NCBI GenBank assembly: GCA_029558435.1
Contig: JAKQEZ010000038.1
Span: 1-15,103 of the forward strand
Direction of reading: 5' to 3'
DNA length: 15,103 nucleotides
Source of the DNA: Bacteroidota bacterium
GTDB lineage: Bacteria; Bacteroidota; Bacteroidia; Flavobacteriales; Crocinitomicaceae
Shown: positions 1 to 7,735 of the stretch, piece by piece
Layout of the letters: every line of letters starts with the position of its first letter
Numbering within the stretch: the stretch's first letter is position 1
The notes under the pieces: generated by a model
The model's database searches: none
Told to the model about the DNA's origin: nothing
What the model saw: the letters and a program-made list of their open reading frames with translations, nothing else
Position numbers and translations under genes: made by a program

Positions 1-546
1 GTTTCGGCATGTGCTGTGTGTGACGGATTCTTTTACCGCGGACAAGAAACAGTGATTGTAGGTGCTGGCGACTCTGCTTGCGAAGAAGCACATTACTTGT
101 CAAAATTGTGTAAAAAAGTAACAATGTTGGTACGTCGCGATGAATTTAGAGCTTCTAAAATTATGGCTGATCGTGTTAAAAACACACCTAACATTGAAAT
201 TTTATTCAACACAGAAACAGTGGACGTATTGGGCGATGGCAACGTTGTAACAGGTGTTAAAGTGGTTAACAATCAAACCAACGAAACAAAAGAAATTCCT
301 TGTACAGGCTTCTTTGTAGCTATTGGACACCAACCAAATACAGAGATTTTCAAAGACTATATCAATTTAGACGAAACTGGTTACATTAAATACGAGAAAC
401 CTGGAACTTCGTTGACCAATGTTCCTGGTGTTTTTGTTGCCGGTGATGCTGCAGACAGACACTATCGTCAGGCAATTACTGCTGCTGGAACAGGTTGTAT
501 GGCTGCTTTGGATGCTGAACGTTATTTAGCCGCATTAGAAGGATAA
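1..546 (+). CDS. trxB: Thioredoxin reductase (NADPH), C-terminal part, 5' truncated by window edge
   Basis: Flavoenzyme that passes electrons from NADPH through FAD and a redox cysteine pair to thioredoxin in the cytoplasm. The reading frame is open from base 1, so the gene starts before the window. About 181 codons are present of the roughly 310-320 usual for the family. The CAVC redox motif lies at codons 4-7 and is followed by DGFFY, as in low-molecular-weight thioredoxin reductases. Next comes the NADPH-binding GAGDSACEEA with downstream RRDEFRAS. The second FAD-contact segment is GVFVAGDAADRHYRQAITAAG near the C-terminus. The missing upstream part should carry the N-terminal FAD-binding GxGxxG. 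A GTG at base 16 is internal, between the two redox cysteines, and is not the start. The gene ends 39 bases before clpP on the same strand, so the two may be co-transcribed. Confidence 0.96.
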   Translation, partial: VSACAVCDGFFYRGQETVIVGAGDSACEEAHYLSKLCKKVTMLVRRDEFRASKIMADRVKNTPNIEILFNTETVDVLGDGNVVTGVKVVNNQTNETKEIPCTGFFVAIGHQPNTEIFKDYINLDETGYIKYEKPGTSLTNVPGVFVAGDAADRHYRQAITAAGTGCMAALDAERYLAALEG

Positions 547-585
547 TCAATTATTTATACTAACTTTAAACAAAATTTATAGCAA

Positions 586-1266
586 ATGTTTGACGGAAAC
601 GAATTTAAAAAATATGCAACGAAACACATGGGAATTAGCTCCATGCATGTTTCAAACTACATCGATTCTTCATTTAAAAACATGACGCCTTACATCATCG
701 AGGAGCGCCCATTGAACATGACTCAAATGGACGTTTTTTCGCGTTTGATGATGGACCGCATTATTTTCTTAGGAACGGGAATTGATGATCAAGTGGCAAA
801 TATTATCAACGCACAGTTGTTATTCTTGGAATCTGTAGATCCTAAAAAAGACATTCAAATTTATTTGAACTCTCCAGGAGGTTCGGTATATGCTGGATTA
901 GGAATTTACGACACCATGCAATACGTACGCCCAGATATCGCAACAATTTGTACGGGAATGGCCGCATCGATGGGAGCTGTTTTAATGTGTGCAGGTGCTG
1001 AAGGAAAACGTTCGGCGTTGAAACATGCTCGTGTAATGATTCACCAACCATTGGGAGGTGCACAAGGGCAAGCATCCGACATCGAAATTACAGCACGTGA
1101 AATTCAAAAATTGAAAAAAGAATTGTACGAAATTATCGCACACCACTCTAAACAACCGTATGAAAAAGTGTGGGAAGATTCTGACAGAGATTACTGGATG
1201 ACTGCCGAAGAAGCGCAAGCTTACGGAATGGTGGATGAAATTTTGGTGAGAAATCCTCAAAAATAA
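586..1266 (+). CDS. clpP: ATP-dependent Clp protease proteolytic subunit ClpP
   Basis: Serine peptidase that forms the two-ring tetradecameric chamber of the Clp protease and degrades substrates unfolded by a Clp ATPase such as ClpX. The 226-residue product has the full catalytic triad: Ser128 in GMAASMGA, His153 in MIHQPLGGAQGQ, and Asp202 in SDRDYWM. Other family signatures include IYLNSPGG (residues 92-99), the handle-helix region ASDIEITAREI, and GMVDEIL near the end. The N-terminus MFDGNEFKKYATKH resembles flavobacterial ClpP as I remember it, which supports this start over the later ATGs at 628 and 643. Residues before about 35 probably form a processed propeptide. It lies between trxB and clpX, 73 bases before clpX, with a hairpin in that gap. 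Confidence 0.98.
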   Translation: MFDGNEFKKYATKHMGISSMHVSNYIDSSFKNMTPYIIEERPLNMTQMDVFSRLMMDRIIFLGTGIDDQVANIINAQLLFLESVDPKKDIQIYLNSPGGSVYAGLGIYDTMQYVRPDIATICTGMAASMGAVLMCAGAEGKRSALKHARVMIHQPLGGAQGQASDIEITAREIQKLKKELYEIIAHHSKQPYEKVWEDSDRDYWMTAEEAQAYGMVDEILVRNPQK

Positions 1267-1291
1267 TTTTTAAACAACAGATAAAAAAATA

Positions 1292-1329
1292 GAGTGCAGC
1301 AGTAGTGTTGCACTCATTTTTAATTTTTA
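1292..1329 (+). terminator. Hairpin plus T-tract between clpP and clpX
   Basis: A 7-bp perfect stem, GAGTGCA (1292-1298) with TGCACTC (1309-1315), encloses a 10-base loop. T-rich sequence follows directly (1317-1329). This has the layout of an intrinsic terminator placed 10 bases before the clpX start. It may be a full terminator or a partial attenuator that sets the clpP:clpX ratio. I cannot see a clear clpX promoter between the hairpin and the start, which makes partial read-through plausible. Confidence 0.6.
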
Positions 1330-1339
1330 GACCCCATAA

Positions 1340-2572
1340 ATGGCAAAAAAAGATTTAAGTTGTTCGTTTTGCGGACGATCAAGAGAAGAAGCAGGTGAGC
1401 TTTTATCAGGAGTAGCAGGGCATATTTGCCCAAATTGTGTGGAGCAAGCGCATCAAATTGTTTTGGCTGAATTTGGACGACAATCCAAAAAATCTTCTCC
1501 AAAAATGAAAATGAATGTATTGAAACCAATGGAAATTAAATCCCATTTGGATGAATACGTCATTGGTCAAGACGACGCTAAAAAAGTACTTTCGGTAGCG
1601 GTTTACAATCACTACAAACGATTGAACCAACCTGAAACAGCTGATGAAGTGGAGATTGAAAAATCAAACGTTATTTTGGTTGGTCGCACAGGAACGGGTA
1701 AAACATTATTGGCTAAAACCATTGCAAAAATGTTGAATGTGCCGTTTTGTATTGCCGATGCTACAATTTTAACCGAAGCAGGTTATGTTGGTGAGGACGT
1801 GGAATCCATTTTATCCCGTTTATTGCAAGCCGCAGATTACGACGTAGAAGCAGCCGAAAAAGGCATTGTTTTCATTGATGAAATTGATAAAATTGCACGT
1901 AAAAGCGACAATCCATCCATTACCCGTGATGTTTCTGGTGAAGGTGTGCAACAAGCCTTGTTGAAATTATTGGAAGGAGCAATTGTAAACGTTCCGCCAC
2001 AAGGAGGAAGAAAGCATCCAGAGCAAAAAATGATTCAAGTCAACACCAAAAATATTTTGTTTGTTTGTGGTGGTGCTTTTGATGGAATCGAGCGCATTAT
2101 TGCCAACCGTGTAAATCGTCAAACTATTGGTTTTTCGTCGTCGGATGAAGAACAAGTGGACGGTGAAAACTTGTTGAAATACGTCATTCCAACAGATATT
2201 AAAACTTTTGGATTAATTCCCGAATTAATTGGACGTTTTCCAGTTTTAACGTATTTGCAACCGTTGGATGCTGCTGCATTGAAACGTATTTTGGTTGAAC
2301 CTAAAAATGCCTTGGTAAAACAATACGAAAAATTGTTTGATTTGGATGGTATTTCACTTTCTTTTGATGCCAAAGTATTGGATTTCATTGTTGAAAAAGC
2401 ACTTGAGTTTAAATTAGGAGCCAGAGGATTGCGTTCTATTTGTGAAGCCATTCTCAACGACGCCATGTTTGAAATGCCAACAAGCAAAGAAAAAGAATTA
2501 AAAATTACATTAGATTATGCCAAAGCAAAATTTGATAAATCAAAAATTGCACAATTAAAAATTGCAATCTAA
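1340..2572 (+). CDS. clpX: ATP-dependent Clp protease ATP-binding subunit ClpX
   Basis: Hexameric AAA+ unfoldase that recognises tagged proteins, unfolds them with ATP and feeds them to ClpP. The 410-residue product is full length. An N-terminal zinc-binding domain has Cys8, Cys11, Cys30 and Cys33. The AAA+ core has Walker A GRTGTGKT (115-122), pore loop GYVG (149-152 region), Walker B IVFIDE (176-181), RKH loop (224-226), the ClpP-docking IGF loop (263-265), PELIGRFP with the likely arginine finger (R299), and sensor-2 GARGLR (360-365). The Walker A has Arg where ClpX more often has Pro, which is still compatible with GxxxxGKT. The start is the first ATG before the zinc domain. ClpX and its partner ClpP are adjacent, the usual arrangement. 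A strong terminator follows. Confidence 0.98.
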   Translation: MAKKDLSCSFCGRSREEAGELLSGVAGHICPNCVEQAHQIVLAEFGRQSKKSSPKMKMNVLKPMEIKSHLDEYVIGQDDAKKVLSVAVYNHYKRLNQPETADEVEIEKSNVILVGRTGTGKTLLAKTIAKMLNVPFCIADATILTEAGYVGEDVESILSRLLQAADYDVEAAEKGIVFIDEIDKIARKSDNPSITRDVSGEGVQQALLKLLEGAIVNVPPQGGRKHPEQKMIQVNTKNILFVCGGAFDGIERIIANRVNRQTIGFSSSDEEQVDGENLLKYVIPTDIKTFGLIPELIGRFPVLTYLQPLDAAALKRILVEPKNALVKQYEKLFDLDGISLSFDAKVLDFIVEKALEFKLGARGLRSICEAILNDAMFEMPTSKEKELKITLDYAKAKFDKSKIAQLKIAI

Positions 2573-2597
2573 TTCATATTTTTTTCAATACTCATAG

Positions 2598-2641
2598 AAT
2601 TACCAAAACCTGTTAACTGCAAGTTTTGGTAATTTTTGTTT
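2598..2641 (+). terminator. Strong intrinsic terminator after clpX
   Basis: A 12-bp perfect inverted repeat, AATTACCAAAAC (2598-2609) and GTTTTGGTAATT (2623-2634), with a 13-base loop and a following T-rich tract. It begins 26 bases after the clpX stop and ends the trxB-clpP-clpX cluster. The stem is flanked by A and T runs, so it may work in both directions, although no convergent gene is present. Confidence 0.85.
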
Positions 2642-2853
2642 TTAAGACATGAGTTCCACCATGTAGCACTATTATTTTTCTGGGATAACGCACAAAACAA
2701 ATAGGAATTGAAGTAAAATACGATGTAACGTATAAAATTTCAAAAATCCACTTTCAACTTGTTAACATTGACGCAACCTATTAAAATTTAAACTATTGAA
2801 TACTCGTTAAACAAAGTTTTTTCAGATATTTGAAATTCAAAATTTGCTTTAAT
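2642..2853. other. Intergenic region upstream of the first methyltransferase
   Basis: AT-rich sequence between the clpX terminator and the methyltransferase start. I see no RNA gene, long repeat or coding frame. It should hold the methyltransferase promoter. Near matches to the TAnnTTTG box end at 2832 (GATATTTG) and 2845 (AAAATTTG), but neither has a convincing upstream TTG, so I do not call a promoter. Confidence 0.5.
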
Positions 2854-3636
2854 ATGAAAAGAAGGCATGCACTTGAATGGGAAGACTTGCAATGGTTTCC
2901 TGTTAGTTGGCGAGATTTTGGCACAGACTATTTAAAATTTATGGCTACAAAATTCAACGTCTACAAACCTATTTTGCCGTTGCTTGAAAAATGCTTAAAA
3001 AAAAGCAACCAACAACATTGGGTGGATTTAGCATCTGGTGGCGGTAGTGGTTTAATCTGTTTGGCAAAAGATTTAAAAAACGTACATCCCGATTTAAAAA
3101 TCACTCTTACTGATTACTATCCCAACATCAAAGCTTTTGAAAAATTACAAGAAGAAGTACCCCATACTTTTTTATACGAAAAATCATCGGTTGATGCGAG
3201 CAATCCTCCTCAACATTTGCAAGGCACTGTTCAAACAATTTTTGGTGCTTTTCATCATTTTCGCCCCGACAAAGCAAAAAGTATATTGCAAAATGCAGTA
3301 AATACGCAATCAACAATTGCAATTTTTGAACCTGTGGGCAGAAATTTTGGAAGTTGGTTTTCCATGTTATTTGTACCACTAAACGTATTGATTTTCACTT
3401 TGTTTATCCGTCCAGTTCGCTGGAACGTATTGCCATTCATTTATCTCGTTCCAATCATTCCACTTTACATTTTATGGGATGGCATTGCTTCTATTTTGCG
3501 TACTTATTCTGAGCAAGAATTGCAGGAGTTGGTTAACTCCCTCGAAAATAAAGAGGAATATGTTTGGGAAATTGGTAAAACCGCTGGACCAATGCCTATT
3601 CATTATCTTTTGGGTTACAAAAAAGCAGAAATCTAA
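2854..3636 (+). CDS. Class I SAM-dependent methyltransferase with hydrophobic C-terminal hairpin
   Basis: Predicted S-adenosylmethionine-dependent methyltransferase of unknown substrate, 260 residues. SAM-binding motif I is VDLASGGGSG (57-66), followed by an acidic position at D87 in LTDYYPN. GAFHHF (131-136) resembles a motif IV/catalytic-loop region. Residues about 169-208 are strongly hydrophobic in two runs (near SWFSMLFVPLNVLIFTLFI and PFIYLVPIIPLYILW) and are followed by WDGIASILRTYS. The enzyme may therefore sit on the membrane or act on a lipid or other hydrophobic substrate, which is inference. I chose ATG 2854. A TTG at 2830 would add eight residues (MKFKICFN), but ATG is the more usual start and the added residues show no motif. 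It stands alone after the clpX terminator, 94 bases before the next lipoprotein start. Confidence 0.85.
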   Translation: MKRRHALEWEDLQWFPVSWRDFGTDYLKFMATKFNVYKPILPLLEKCLKKSNQQHWVDLASGGGSGLICLAKDLKNVHPDLKITLTDYYPNIKAFEKLQEEVPHTFLYEKSSVDASNPPQHLQGTVQTIFGAFHHFRPDKAKSILQNAVNTQSTIAIFEPVGRNFGSWFSMLFVPLNVLIFTLFIRPVRWNVLPFIYLVPIIPLYILWDGIASILRTYSEQELQELVNSLENKEEYVWEIGKTAGPMPIHYLLGYKKAEI

Positions 3637-3684
3637 TCTGACAGAAAATGAATATTGTTGAATGAGAGGCAAAAGTTTTTATTC

Positions 3685-3692
3685 TATATTTG
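3685..3692 (+). promoter_or_regulatory. Candidate Bacteroidota -7 box for the small lipoprotein gene
   Basis: TATATTTG matches TAnnTTTG exactly, 38 bases before the ATG at 3731. A TTG lies at 3658-3660, with 24 bases between, slightly longer than usual. If real, transcription would start near 3697-3700. That lies downstream of the ATG at 3662 and so supports the shorter protein starting at 3731. Confidence 0.45.
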
Positions 3693-3730
3693 TCTTATTG
3701 ATAGTAATCCATGCTATTAAAATTGCAGAT

Positions 3731-4162
3731 ATGAAAAAAGCTACATTTTATTTAATCCCACTTTTTACACTAATACTTATTAGTAGTTGCACAAAAGAAA
3801 AACCACCTGTGGGTAATTATATTGGGGTATTTACTTATGAAAGTCCAACCTATTCAGCCGACAAAACAATTTGGTTAAAAATTGTGGAAACTAATAAAGA
3901 TTATATTCTAATTGGAGAAACGGATTATCATGGAAATTTAACCTCAGTGTGGTTCGATACGCTATACAAAAAGGGTAAAAAAGATATTGAAGGAAATGTC
4001 CCTGCATTAAGTAATGGCCCAACTTATATAAAAGGAAAATGGTCGCGCAATTTGTTTAGTAATAAATATACGATAAAAGGTGATTTCACCGATACCTATT
4101 ATGCGCAAGGTGGCAGCAAACAATTCCAAAATAAAGGAACGTTTGAGATTAAGTCTAATTAA
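3731..4162 (+). CDS. Small predicted lipoprotein, function unknown
   Basis: The 143-residue product begins MKKATFYLIPLFTLILISSC, a lipoprotein signal peptide with lipobox ISSC and acceptor Cys20. The mature part (about 123 residues) would be attached to the inner or outer membrane. It is rich in alternating polar and aromatic stretches (GNYIGVFTYES, TIWLKIVE, YILIGETDYHG, KYTIKGDF), which suggests an all-beta, lipocalin-like fold, but I do not recognise the family. An in-frame ATG at 3662 would add 23 residues with a second hydrophobic run. I rejected it because the 3731 start gives a canonical signal peptide and a -7 box lies between the two. It is followed by a methyltransferase 49 bases downstream. 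Confidence 0.82.
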   Translation: MKKATFYLIPLFTLILISSCTKEKPPVGNYIGVFTYESPTYSADKTIWLKIVETNKDYILIGETDYHGNLTSVWFDTLYKKGKKDIEGNVPALSNGPTYIKGKWSRNLFSNKYTIKGDFTDTYYAQGGSKQFQNKGTFEIKSN

Positions 4163-4211
4163 GTAACAAGTTAAATCCTAATACCTATTTTTTTCTTAAT
4201 CACAAACAATT

Positions 4212-5015
4212 ATGAACAACGAAGAAAATTACATCGACATTAACCGTCAATCTTGGAATAAAAGAGTTGATGCACACTTGAATTCTGACTTTTATGATTT
4301 AGAGCGATTTATGGCTGGTAAAAATTCATTAAACGATATTGAATTAAACTTATTAGGAGACATCAAAGGAAAATCAATACTTCACTTGCAATGTCATTTT
4401 GGACAAGATACAATTTCATTAAGTCGACTTGGTGCAGAGGTTATAGGTGTTGATTTGTCTGACAAAGCTATTGATAGTGCAATAAAAATTGCGAATGAGA
4501 CTAATTCAACTGCAAAATTTATTTGTTGTGACATTTACGACTTACCTCATCATTTAGATGAAAAGTTTGATTTTGTTTTTACAAGTTATGGCACTATTGG
4601 ATGGTTGCCAGATTTGGATAAATGGGCTAAAATAATTTCAAAATTTTTAAAGCCAGGCGGACAATTTATTTTTGTTGAATTTCATCCTGTCGTATGGATG
4701 TTTGATGATAATTTTGATAAAATCGCATACCGTTATTTTAATTCTGGAGCAATCGTAGAAACACAAAACGGAACTTATGCCGACAAATCTGCAGCAATCA
4801 CAATAACAGAAATTTCATGGAACCACAGCATCAGCGAAGTTGTGAATAGTCTAATTAACAATGGATTAGAAATCAATGCCTTAGATGAATTGGATTATTC
4901 TCCCTATAACTGCTTTAATAAAACAATAGAATTTGAACCAAATAAATTCAGAATCAAACATTTAGAAAACTACTTGCCAATGGTTTATTCTATTAAAGCA
5001 ACAAAAAAGTACTGA
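4212..5015 (+). CDS. Class I SAM-dependent methyltransferase, UbiG/methyltransf_25-like
   Basis: A 267-residue predicted soluble methyltransferase. The Rossmann core is clear: motif I region ILHLQCHFGQDT (56-67), ribose-binding acidic residue D81 in VIGVDLS, FICCDIYDLP (103-112) as the adenine-contact strand, FDFVFTSYGTIGWL (119-132) as motif IV, and the post-motif LKPGGQFIFVEFHP (146-159). The C-terminal part from about residue 160 probably forms the substrate lid. The HLQCHFGQDT form of motif I is common in Bacteroidota and Firmicutes methyltransferases of unknown substrate. It is clearly different from the methyltransferase at 2854-3636, whose motif I is DLASGGGSG. The ATG at 4212 begins a sequence (MNNEENYIDINRQSWNKR) typical of the family N-terminus. 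A membrane-protein gene follows 24 bases later, so the two may form an operon. Confidence 0.92.
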   Translation: MNNEENYIDINRQSWNKRVDAHLNSDFYDLERFMAGKNSLNDIELNLLGDIKGKSILHLQCHFGQDTISLSRLGAEVIGVDLSDKAIDSAIKIANETNSTAKFICCDIYDLPHHLDEKFDFVFTSYGTIGWLPDLDKWAKIISKFLKPGGQFIFVEFHPVVWMFDDNFDKIAYRYFNSGAIVETQNGTYADKSAAITITEISWNHSISEVVNSLINNGLEINALDELDYSPYNCFNKTIEFEPNKFRIKHLENYLPMVYSIKATKKY

Positions 5016-5039
5016 AACAAAATTCGTTAATTGTTAACA

Positions 5040-5636
5040 ATGAAACTACTTAATTTTCACCGATTAGAATTGATTTATTTCTTGTTGTTTACACTTTGGG
5101 GTGTTGCAAACGGACAAGTAACTGTGTTTTATCTCATTTATTTGTTTTGGTTTCAAGAATTGATACGCACCATTGTTGACCTATTTTTCATTATAAAACA
5201 ACAAAAAACAATTGCAGAACGTTGGTTTTCTGCTAAAAATTCATTCGGTGGATTTTTTATTCTTTTTATTTACTTTGTCTTTATTGTTGTCTTGTTTGGA
5301 TGGATGGTGAATTTTAAAAACTCCGAATTATTAGCAACTAATATTGGAGTATTTGTTTTTAAAAATTGGTATTTTAACAGCACACTCATCTTGTTTTTTA
5401 TCGAATATTTATATTTTAGAACACAGGTTGATAACTCCAATTTAAAAATTGAAATATTTAACAAACGCCATATCATATTGCATATTTCTATCATAGCTGG
5501 AGCAATCATTCAAATGATTTTGCTACCAAAACTTAATATTGATAACCAATGGGGCAATGCGCTTGTTGTGCTACCATTCTTGTTGCTCAAACTATTTTTA
5601 AATTCCCAATCGGATTTTAAGACCAATAAAATTTGA
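5040..5636 (+). CDS. Multi-pass integral membrane protein, function unknown
   Basis: A 198-residue, very hydrophobic protein. Hydrophobic segments lie near residues 10-24, 27-52, 70-91, 100-126 (less even), 144-163 and 171-187, giving about five or six membrane passes. I see no catalytic motif, transporter signature or metal-binding cluster. A conserved-looking polar spot is FWFQELIRTIVDLFF (36-50), at the second and longest hydrophobic segment. The frame is open from a TTG at 5031, but I place the start at ATG 5040 (MKLLNFHRLELIYF). The gene begins 24 bases after the methyltransferase stop and ends 36 bases before the VOC-type gene, so these may be transcribed together. I cannot assign a function. 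Confidence 0.8.
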   Translation: MKLLNFHRLELIYFLLFTLWGVANGQVTVFYLIYLFWFQELIRTIVDLFFIIKQQKTIAERWFSAKNSFGGFFILFIYFVFIVVLFGWMVNFKNSELLATNIGVFVFKNWYFNSTLILFFIEYLYFRTQVDNSNLKIEIFNKRHIILHISIIAGAIIQMILLPKLNIDNQWGNALVVLPFLLLKLFLNSQSDFKTNKI

Positions 5637-5672
5637 TGTTTTTTCACTATCTTTAACCATAAAATAAAAAGT

Positions 5673-6107
5673 ATGGCAACAGTAAACGTTTATCTAAATT
5701 TTAAAGGAAATTGCAAGGAAGCTTTTGACTTTTACAAATCTGTATTTGGTGGAGAATATCCCTACATTGGTACATTTGGAGAAATGCCTCCAAGCAATGA
5801 TATGCCTCCTATTGCTCCAGAAGACAAGGACAAAATAATGCATGTAACACTGCCAATTAGCAATGAAACGTGCTTAATGGGAAGTGACACAATTGGTGTG
5901 CATAGCAATGATTTTACAATGGGAAATAATTATGCGGTTTCAATCAATGCAAACAGTCGCCAAGAAGCAGATCAACTTTTTGATGGTTTGTCAAACGGTG
6001 GTGTTGTTACTATGCCCATGACCAATACTTTTTGGGGAGCTTACTTCGGAATGTTTACCGATAAATTTGGCATCAATTGGATGGTCAATTACGATGAACA
6101 ACCTTAA
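5673..6107 (+). CDS. PhnB/YjdN-like VOC-superfamily protein
   Basis: A 144-residue protein of the glyoxalase/bleomycin-resistance/dioxygenase (VOC) superfamily, in the PhnB-like branch (3-dimethylubiquinone-9 methyltransferase-like naming in older annotation). The N-terminal half has VYLNFKGNCKEAFDFYKSVF (7-25 region), the typical first beta-alpha unit. KIMHVTL (54-60) contains His57 in the second strand. The C-terminal half has the signature FWGAYFGMFTDKFGINWMVN (residues 120-139). Two beta-alpha-beta-beta-beta modules fit the length. PhnB-like members often lack a complete metal-binding triad and their substrates are mostly unknown, so I give no reaction. The ATG at 5673 starts directly at the first beta strand. 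Confidence 0.93.
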   Translation: MATVNVYLNFKGNCKEAFDFYKSVFGGEYPYIGTFGEMPPSNDMPPIAPEDKDKIMHVTLPISNETCLMGSDTIGVHSNDFTMGNNYAVSINANSRQEADQLFDGLSNGGVVTMPMTNTFWGAYFGMFTDKFGINWMVNYDEQP

Positions 6108-6138
6108 GAGTTGCTTTCCGATTAATTCTCAATTCTGC

Positions 6139-6153
6139 TTGTCAAAAGGACAA
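6139..6153 (+). promoter_or_regulatory. Small hairpin covering the ribosome-binding region of the dioxygenase gene
   Basis: TTGTC (6139-6143) and GACAA (6149-6153) can pair around the loop AAAAG, two bases before the ATG at 6156. The loop and stem include AAAGGA, one of the few Shine-Dalgarno-like stretches in the window. A 5-bp stem is weak and could be chance, so any role in translation control is speculative. Confidence 0.2.
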
Positions 6154-6155
6154 TA

Positions 6156-7040
6156 ATGGATAGAAAAACATTTTTAAAAATCATCGGGTTGACACCTTTT
6201 CTTTTGAGTATGAAAAACCTCAACGATTTATACCGTTCATCACTTACACTTCCCAATACGGAGCGAATGCCGGTTTTGTTTTTAGGGCACGGAAGCCCGA
6301 TGAACGCAATTGAAGAAAATGAATTTGTGAACGGCTTTAGAACAATTGCAAAAACATTGCCTCTCCCCCATGCTATTTTGTGTGTTTCGGCACATTGGTT
6401 TACCAAAGGCACCAAGGTTACAGCCATGGAAATGCCCCGCACCATTCACGATTTTGGAGGTTTCCCAAAAGAACTTTACGAAGTAAGCTATCCCGCCAAA
6501 GGTTCGCCCGAATTGGCACAAATAACTAAAGATTTGTTAGTGCCGACTAATGTTGAATTGGACGAAAAATGGGGACTCGACCACGGCGCTTGGAGTGTCA
6601 TCAAACACCTTTATCCAGCAGCCAATGTTCCTGTCATCCAGCTCAGCATCGATTACACCCAACCAGCGCACTACCATTTTGAACTCGCACAACAACTTAG
6701 CACCCTGCGCAACAAAGGAATTTTAATCATTGGAAGTGGCAACATCATCCACAATTTGCGATTGGTTGATTTTAAAAACATGGATAAAGACAATTATGGC
6801 TACGATTGGGCCATTGAAGCACATCAATTTGTGAACCAACACATTCTGGACGGCAATTATTCACCATTAATTCACTACGAAAAACAAATAAAAGCATTGC
6901 AATTGGCGGTTCCAACTCCCGATCATTACCTACCGTTGATTTATGCCTTGGGCTTGCAACAAAAAAACGAACAGATTAGTCTTTTTAACGATAAACTAAT
7001 GGCTGGTAGTTTAAGCATGACCAGTTTGAAAATCGGGTAA
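6156..7040 (+). CDS. ygiD: LigB/YgiD-like extradiol ring-cleavage dioxygenase (4,5-DOPA dioxygenase family)
   Basis: Predicted class III extradiol dioxygenase that opens catechol-type aromatic rings with a bound metal. YgiD members act on L-DOPA and its relatives. The 294-residue protein carries the family histidines: His45 in LGHGSPM, His80 in SAHW, His143 in LDHGAW, His199 in GNIIHN, and His257 in PTPDHYLPLIYALG. His45, His80 and His257 are the expected metal ligands. His positions are shifted about 23 residues from those I recall for E. coli YgiD, because of an N-terminal extension (MDRKTFLKIIGLTPFLL). That extension resembles a Tat signal (RRxFLK) with one Arg replaced by Lys, so export is possible but uncertain. 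The true substrate is not shown by sequence. The start at 6156 is supported by the AAAGGA upstream. Confidence 0.9.
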   Translation: MDRKTFLKIIGLTPFLLSMKNLNDLYRSSLTLPNTERMPVLFLGHGSPMNAIEENEFVNGFRTIAKTLPLPHAILCVSAHWFTKGTKVTAMEMPRTIHDFGGFPKELYEVSYPAKGSPELAQITKDLLVPTNVELDEKWGLDHGAWSVIKHLYPAANVPVIQLSIDYTQPAHYHFELAQQLSTLRNKGILIIGSGNIIHNLRLVDFKNMDKDNYGYDWAIEAHQFVNQHILDGNYSPLIHYEKQIKALQLAVPTPDHYLPLIYALGLQQKNEQISLFNDKLMAGSLSMTSLKIG

Positions 7041-7171
7041 ATGGAGCAATCATCAACAACGTTAAATATTGTTTAAAATTCAACTTATTAATTAGAAAAT
7101 CCATTAATTTTAACTCGATTTTACAGCAAAATCAAGCACAACATTAGTAATAACATTCAATTTAACTCAAA

Positions 7172-7735
7172 ATGATTAAAAAAACTTTTTTAATTGCTTC
7201 TCTAGGAGTGATAACACTCTTTGCTTCATGTAACCAAAGTGCAACAACTGCAAATCCAACAGAAAAAACAGCTGCTGCCAACGTTATTACTCAAAATTTA
7301 AAGGACAAAGATGGAAATGCCATCCAACTGATTTTTGATAATAACAAAGATGAAGTTACTATCAACTACAAGAACGAAACATCTGTTCTTAAAAGTCAAA
7401 AAGCGGCTTCGGGAATGTGGTATAAAAACGACAGCTATGAATTGAGAGGAAAAGGAAACGACCTCACTTTGGCAAAAGGCGACCAAATCATTTATGAACA
7501 TGCGGATGAAATTGTAGAAATTGTAGCAAAAAGTAACAATGGCGATGTGTTGAACATGACTTTTAACAATACTGCCGGTACGGTTAAAGCCTATTTGAAT
7601 GGTGGCGAACAAATTGACCTTGAAGAACAAAAAGCAGCTTCTGGAATTTGGTATAAAAACGATCACTACGAACTTTTGGGCAAAGGCGATCATTACCAAC
7701 TTTTAAAAGACGGAAAAACAGTTTTTAGCAACTAA
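7172..7735 (+). CDS. Lipoprotein with two tandem MliC-like (C-type lysozyme inhibitor) domains
   Basis: The 187-residue product begins MIKKTFLIASLGVITLFASC, a signal peptide with lipobox and acceptor Cys20, followed by a short Ala/Thr linker. The mature part contains two copies of an MliC-like motif. The first is QKAASGMWYKNDSYELRGKG (about residues 75-94) and the second QKAASGIWYKNDHYELLGKG (about 153-172). Each is preceded by beta strands (IQLIFDNNKDEVTINY; LNMTFNNTAGTVKAYL) and followed by a closing strand with L-x2-G/D-G/D. In MliC/PliC proteins the SG-x-W/R-Y loop inserts into the lysozyme active site. A periplasmic or surface lysozyme inhibitor is therefore likely, and the double domain is less usual than the single-domain form. 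The stop codon lies at the end of a 14-base direct repeat. The gene borders the AT-rich module to its right. Confidence 0.85.
   Translation: MIKKTFLIASLGVITLFASCNQSATTANPTEKTAAANVITQNLKDKDGNAIQLIFDNNKDEVTINYKNETSVLKSQKAASGMWYKNDSYELRGKGNDLTLAKGDQIIYEHADEIVEIVAKSNNGDVLNMTFNNTAGTVKAYLNGGEQIDLEEQKAASGIWYKNDHYELLGKGDHYQLLKDGKTVFSN

Noticed and set aside
1..546. A start at the GTG at base 16 as the true start of the reductase
   Set aside because: It lies inside the CAVC redox motif and the frame is open to the window edge; the gene is truncated, not short.
3662..3730. Longer start for the small lipoprotein (adds 23 residues)
   Set aside because: It would place a second hydrophobic run before a canonical lipoprotein signal, and a -7 promoter box lies within the added part.
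6122..6521. Minus-strand open frames opposite the dioxygenase gene
   Set aside because: The + strand frame carries all family histidines, so these are antisense shadows.
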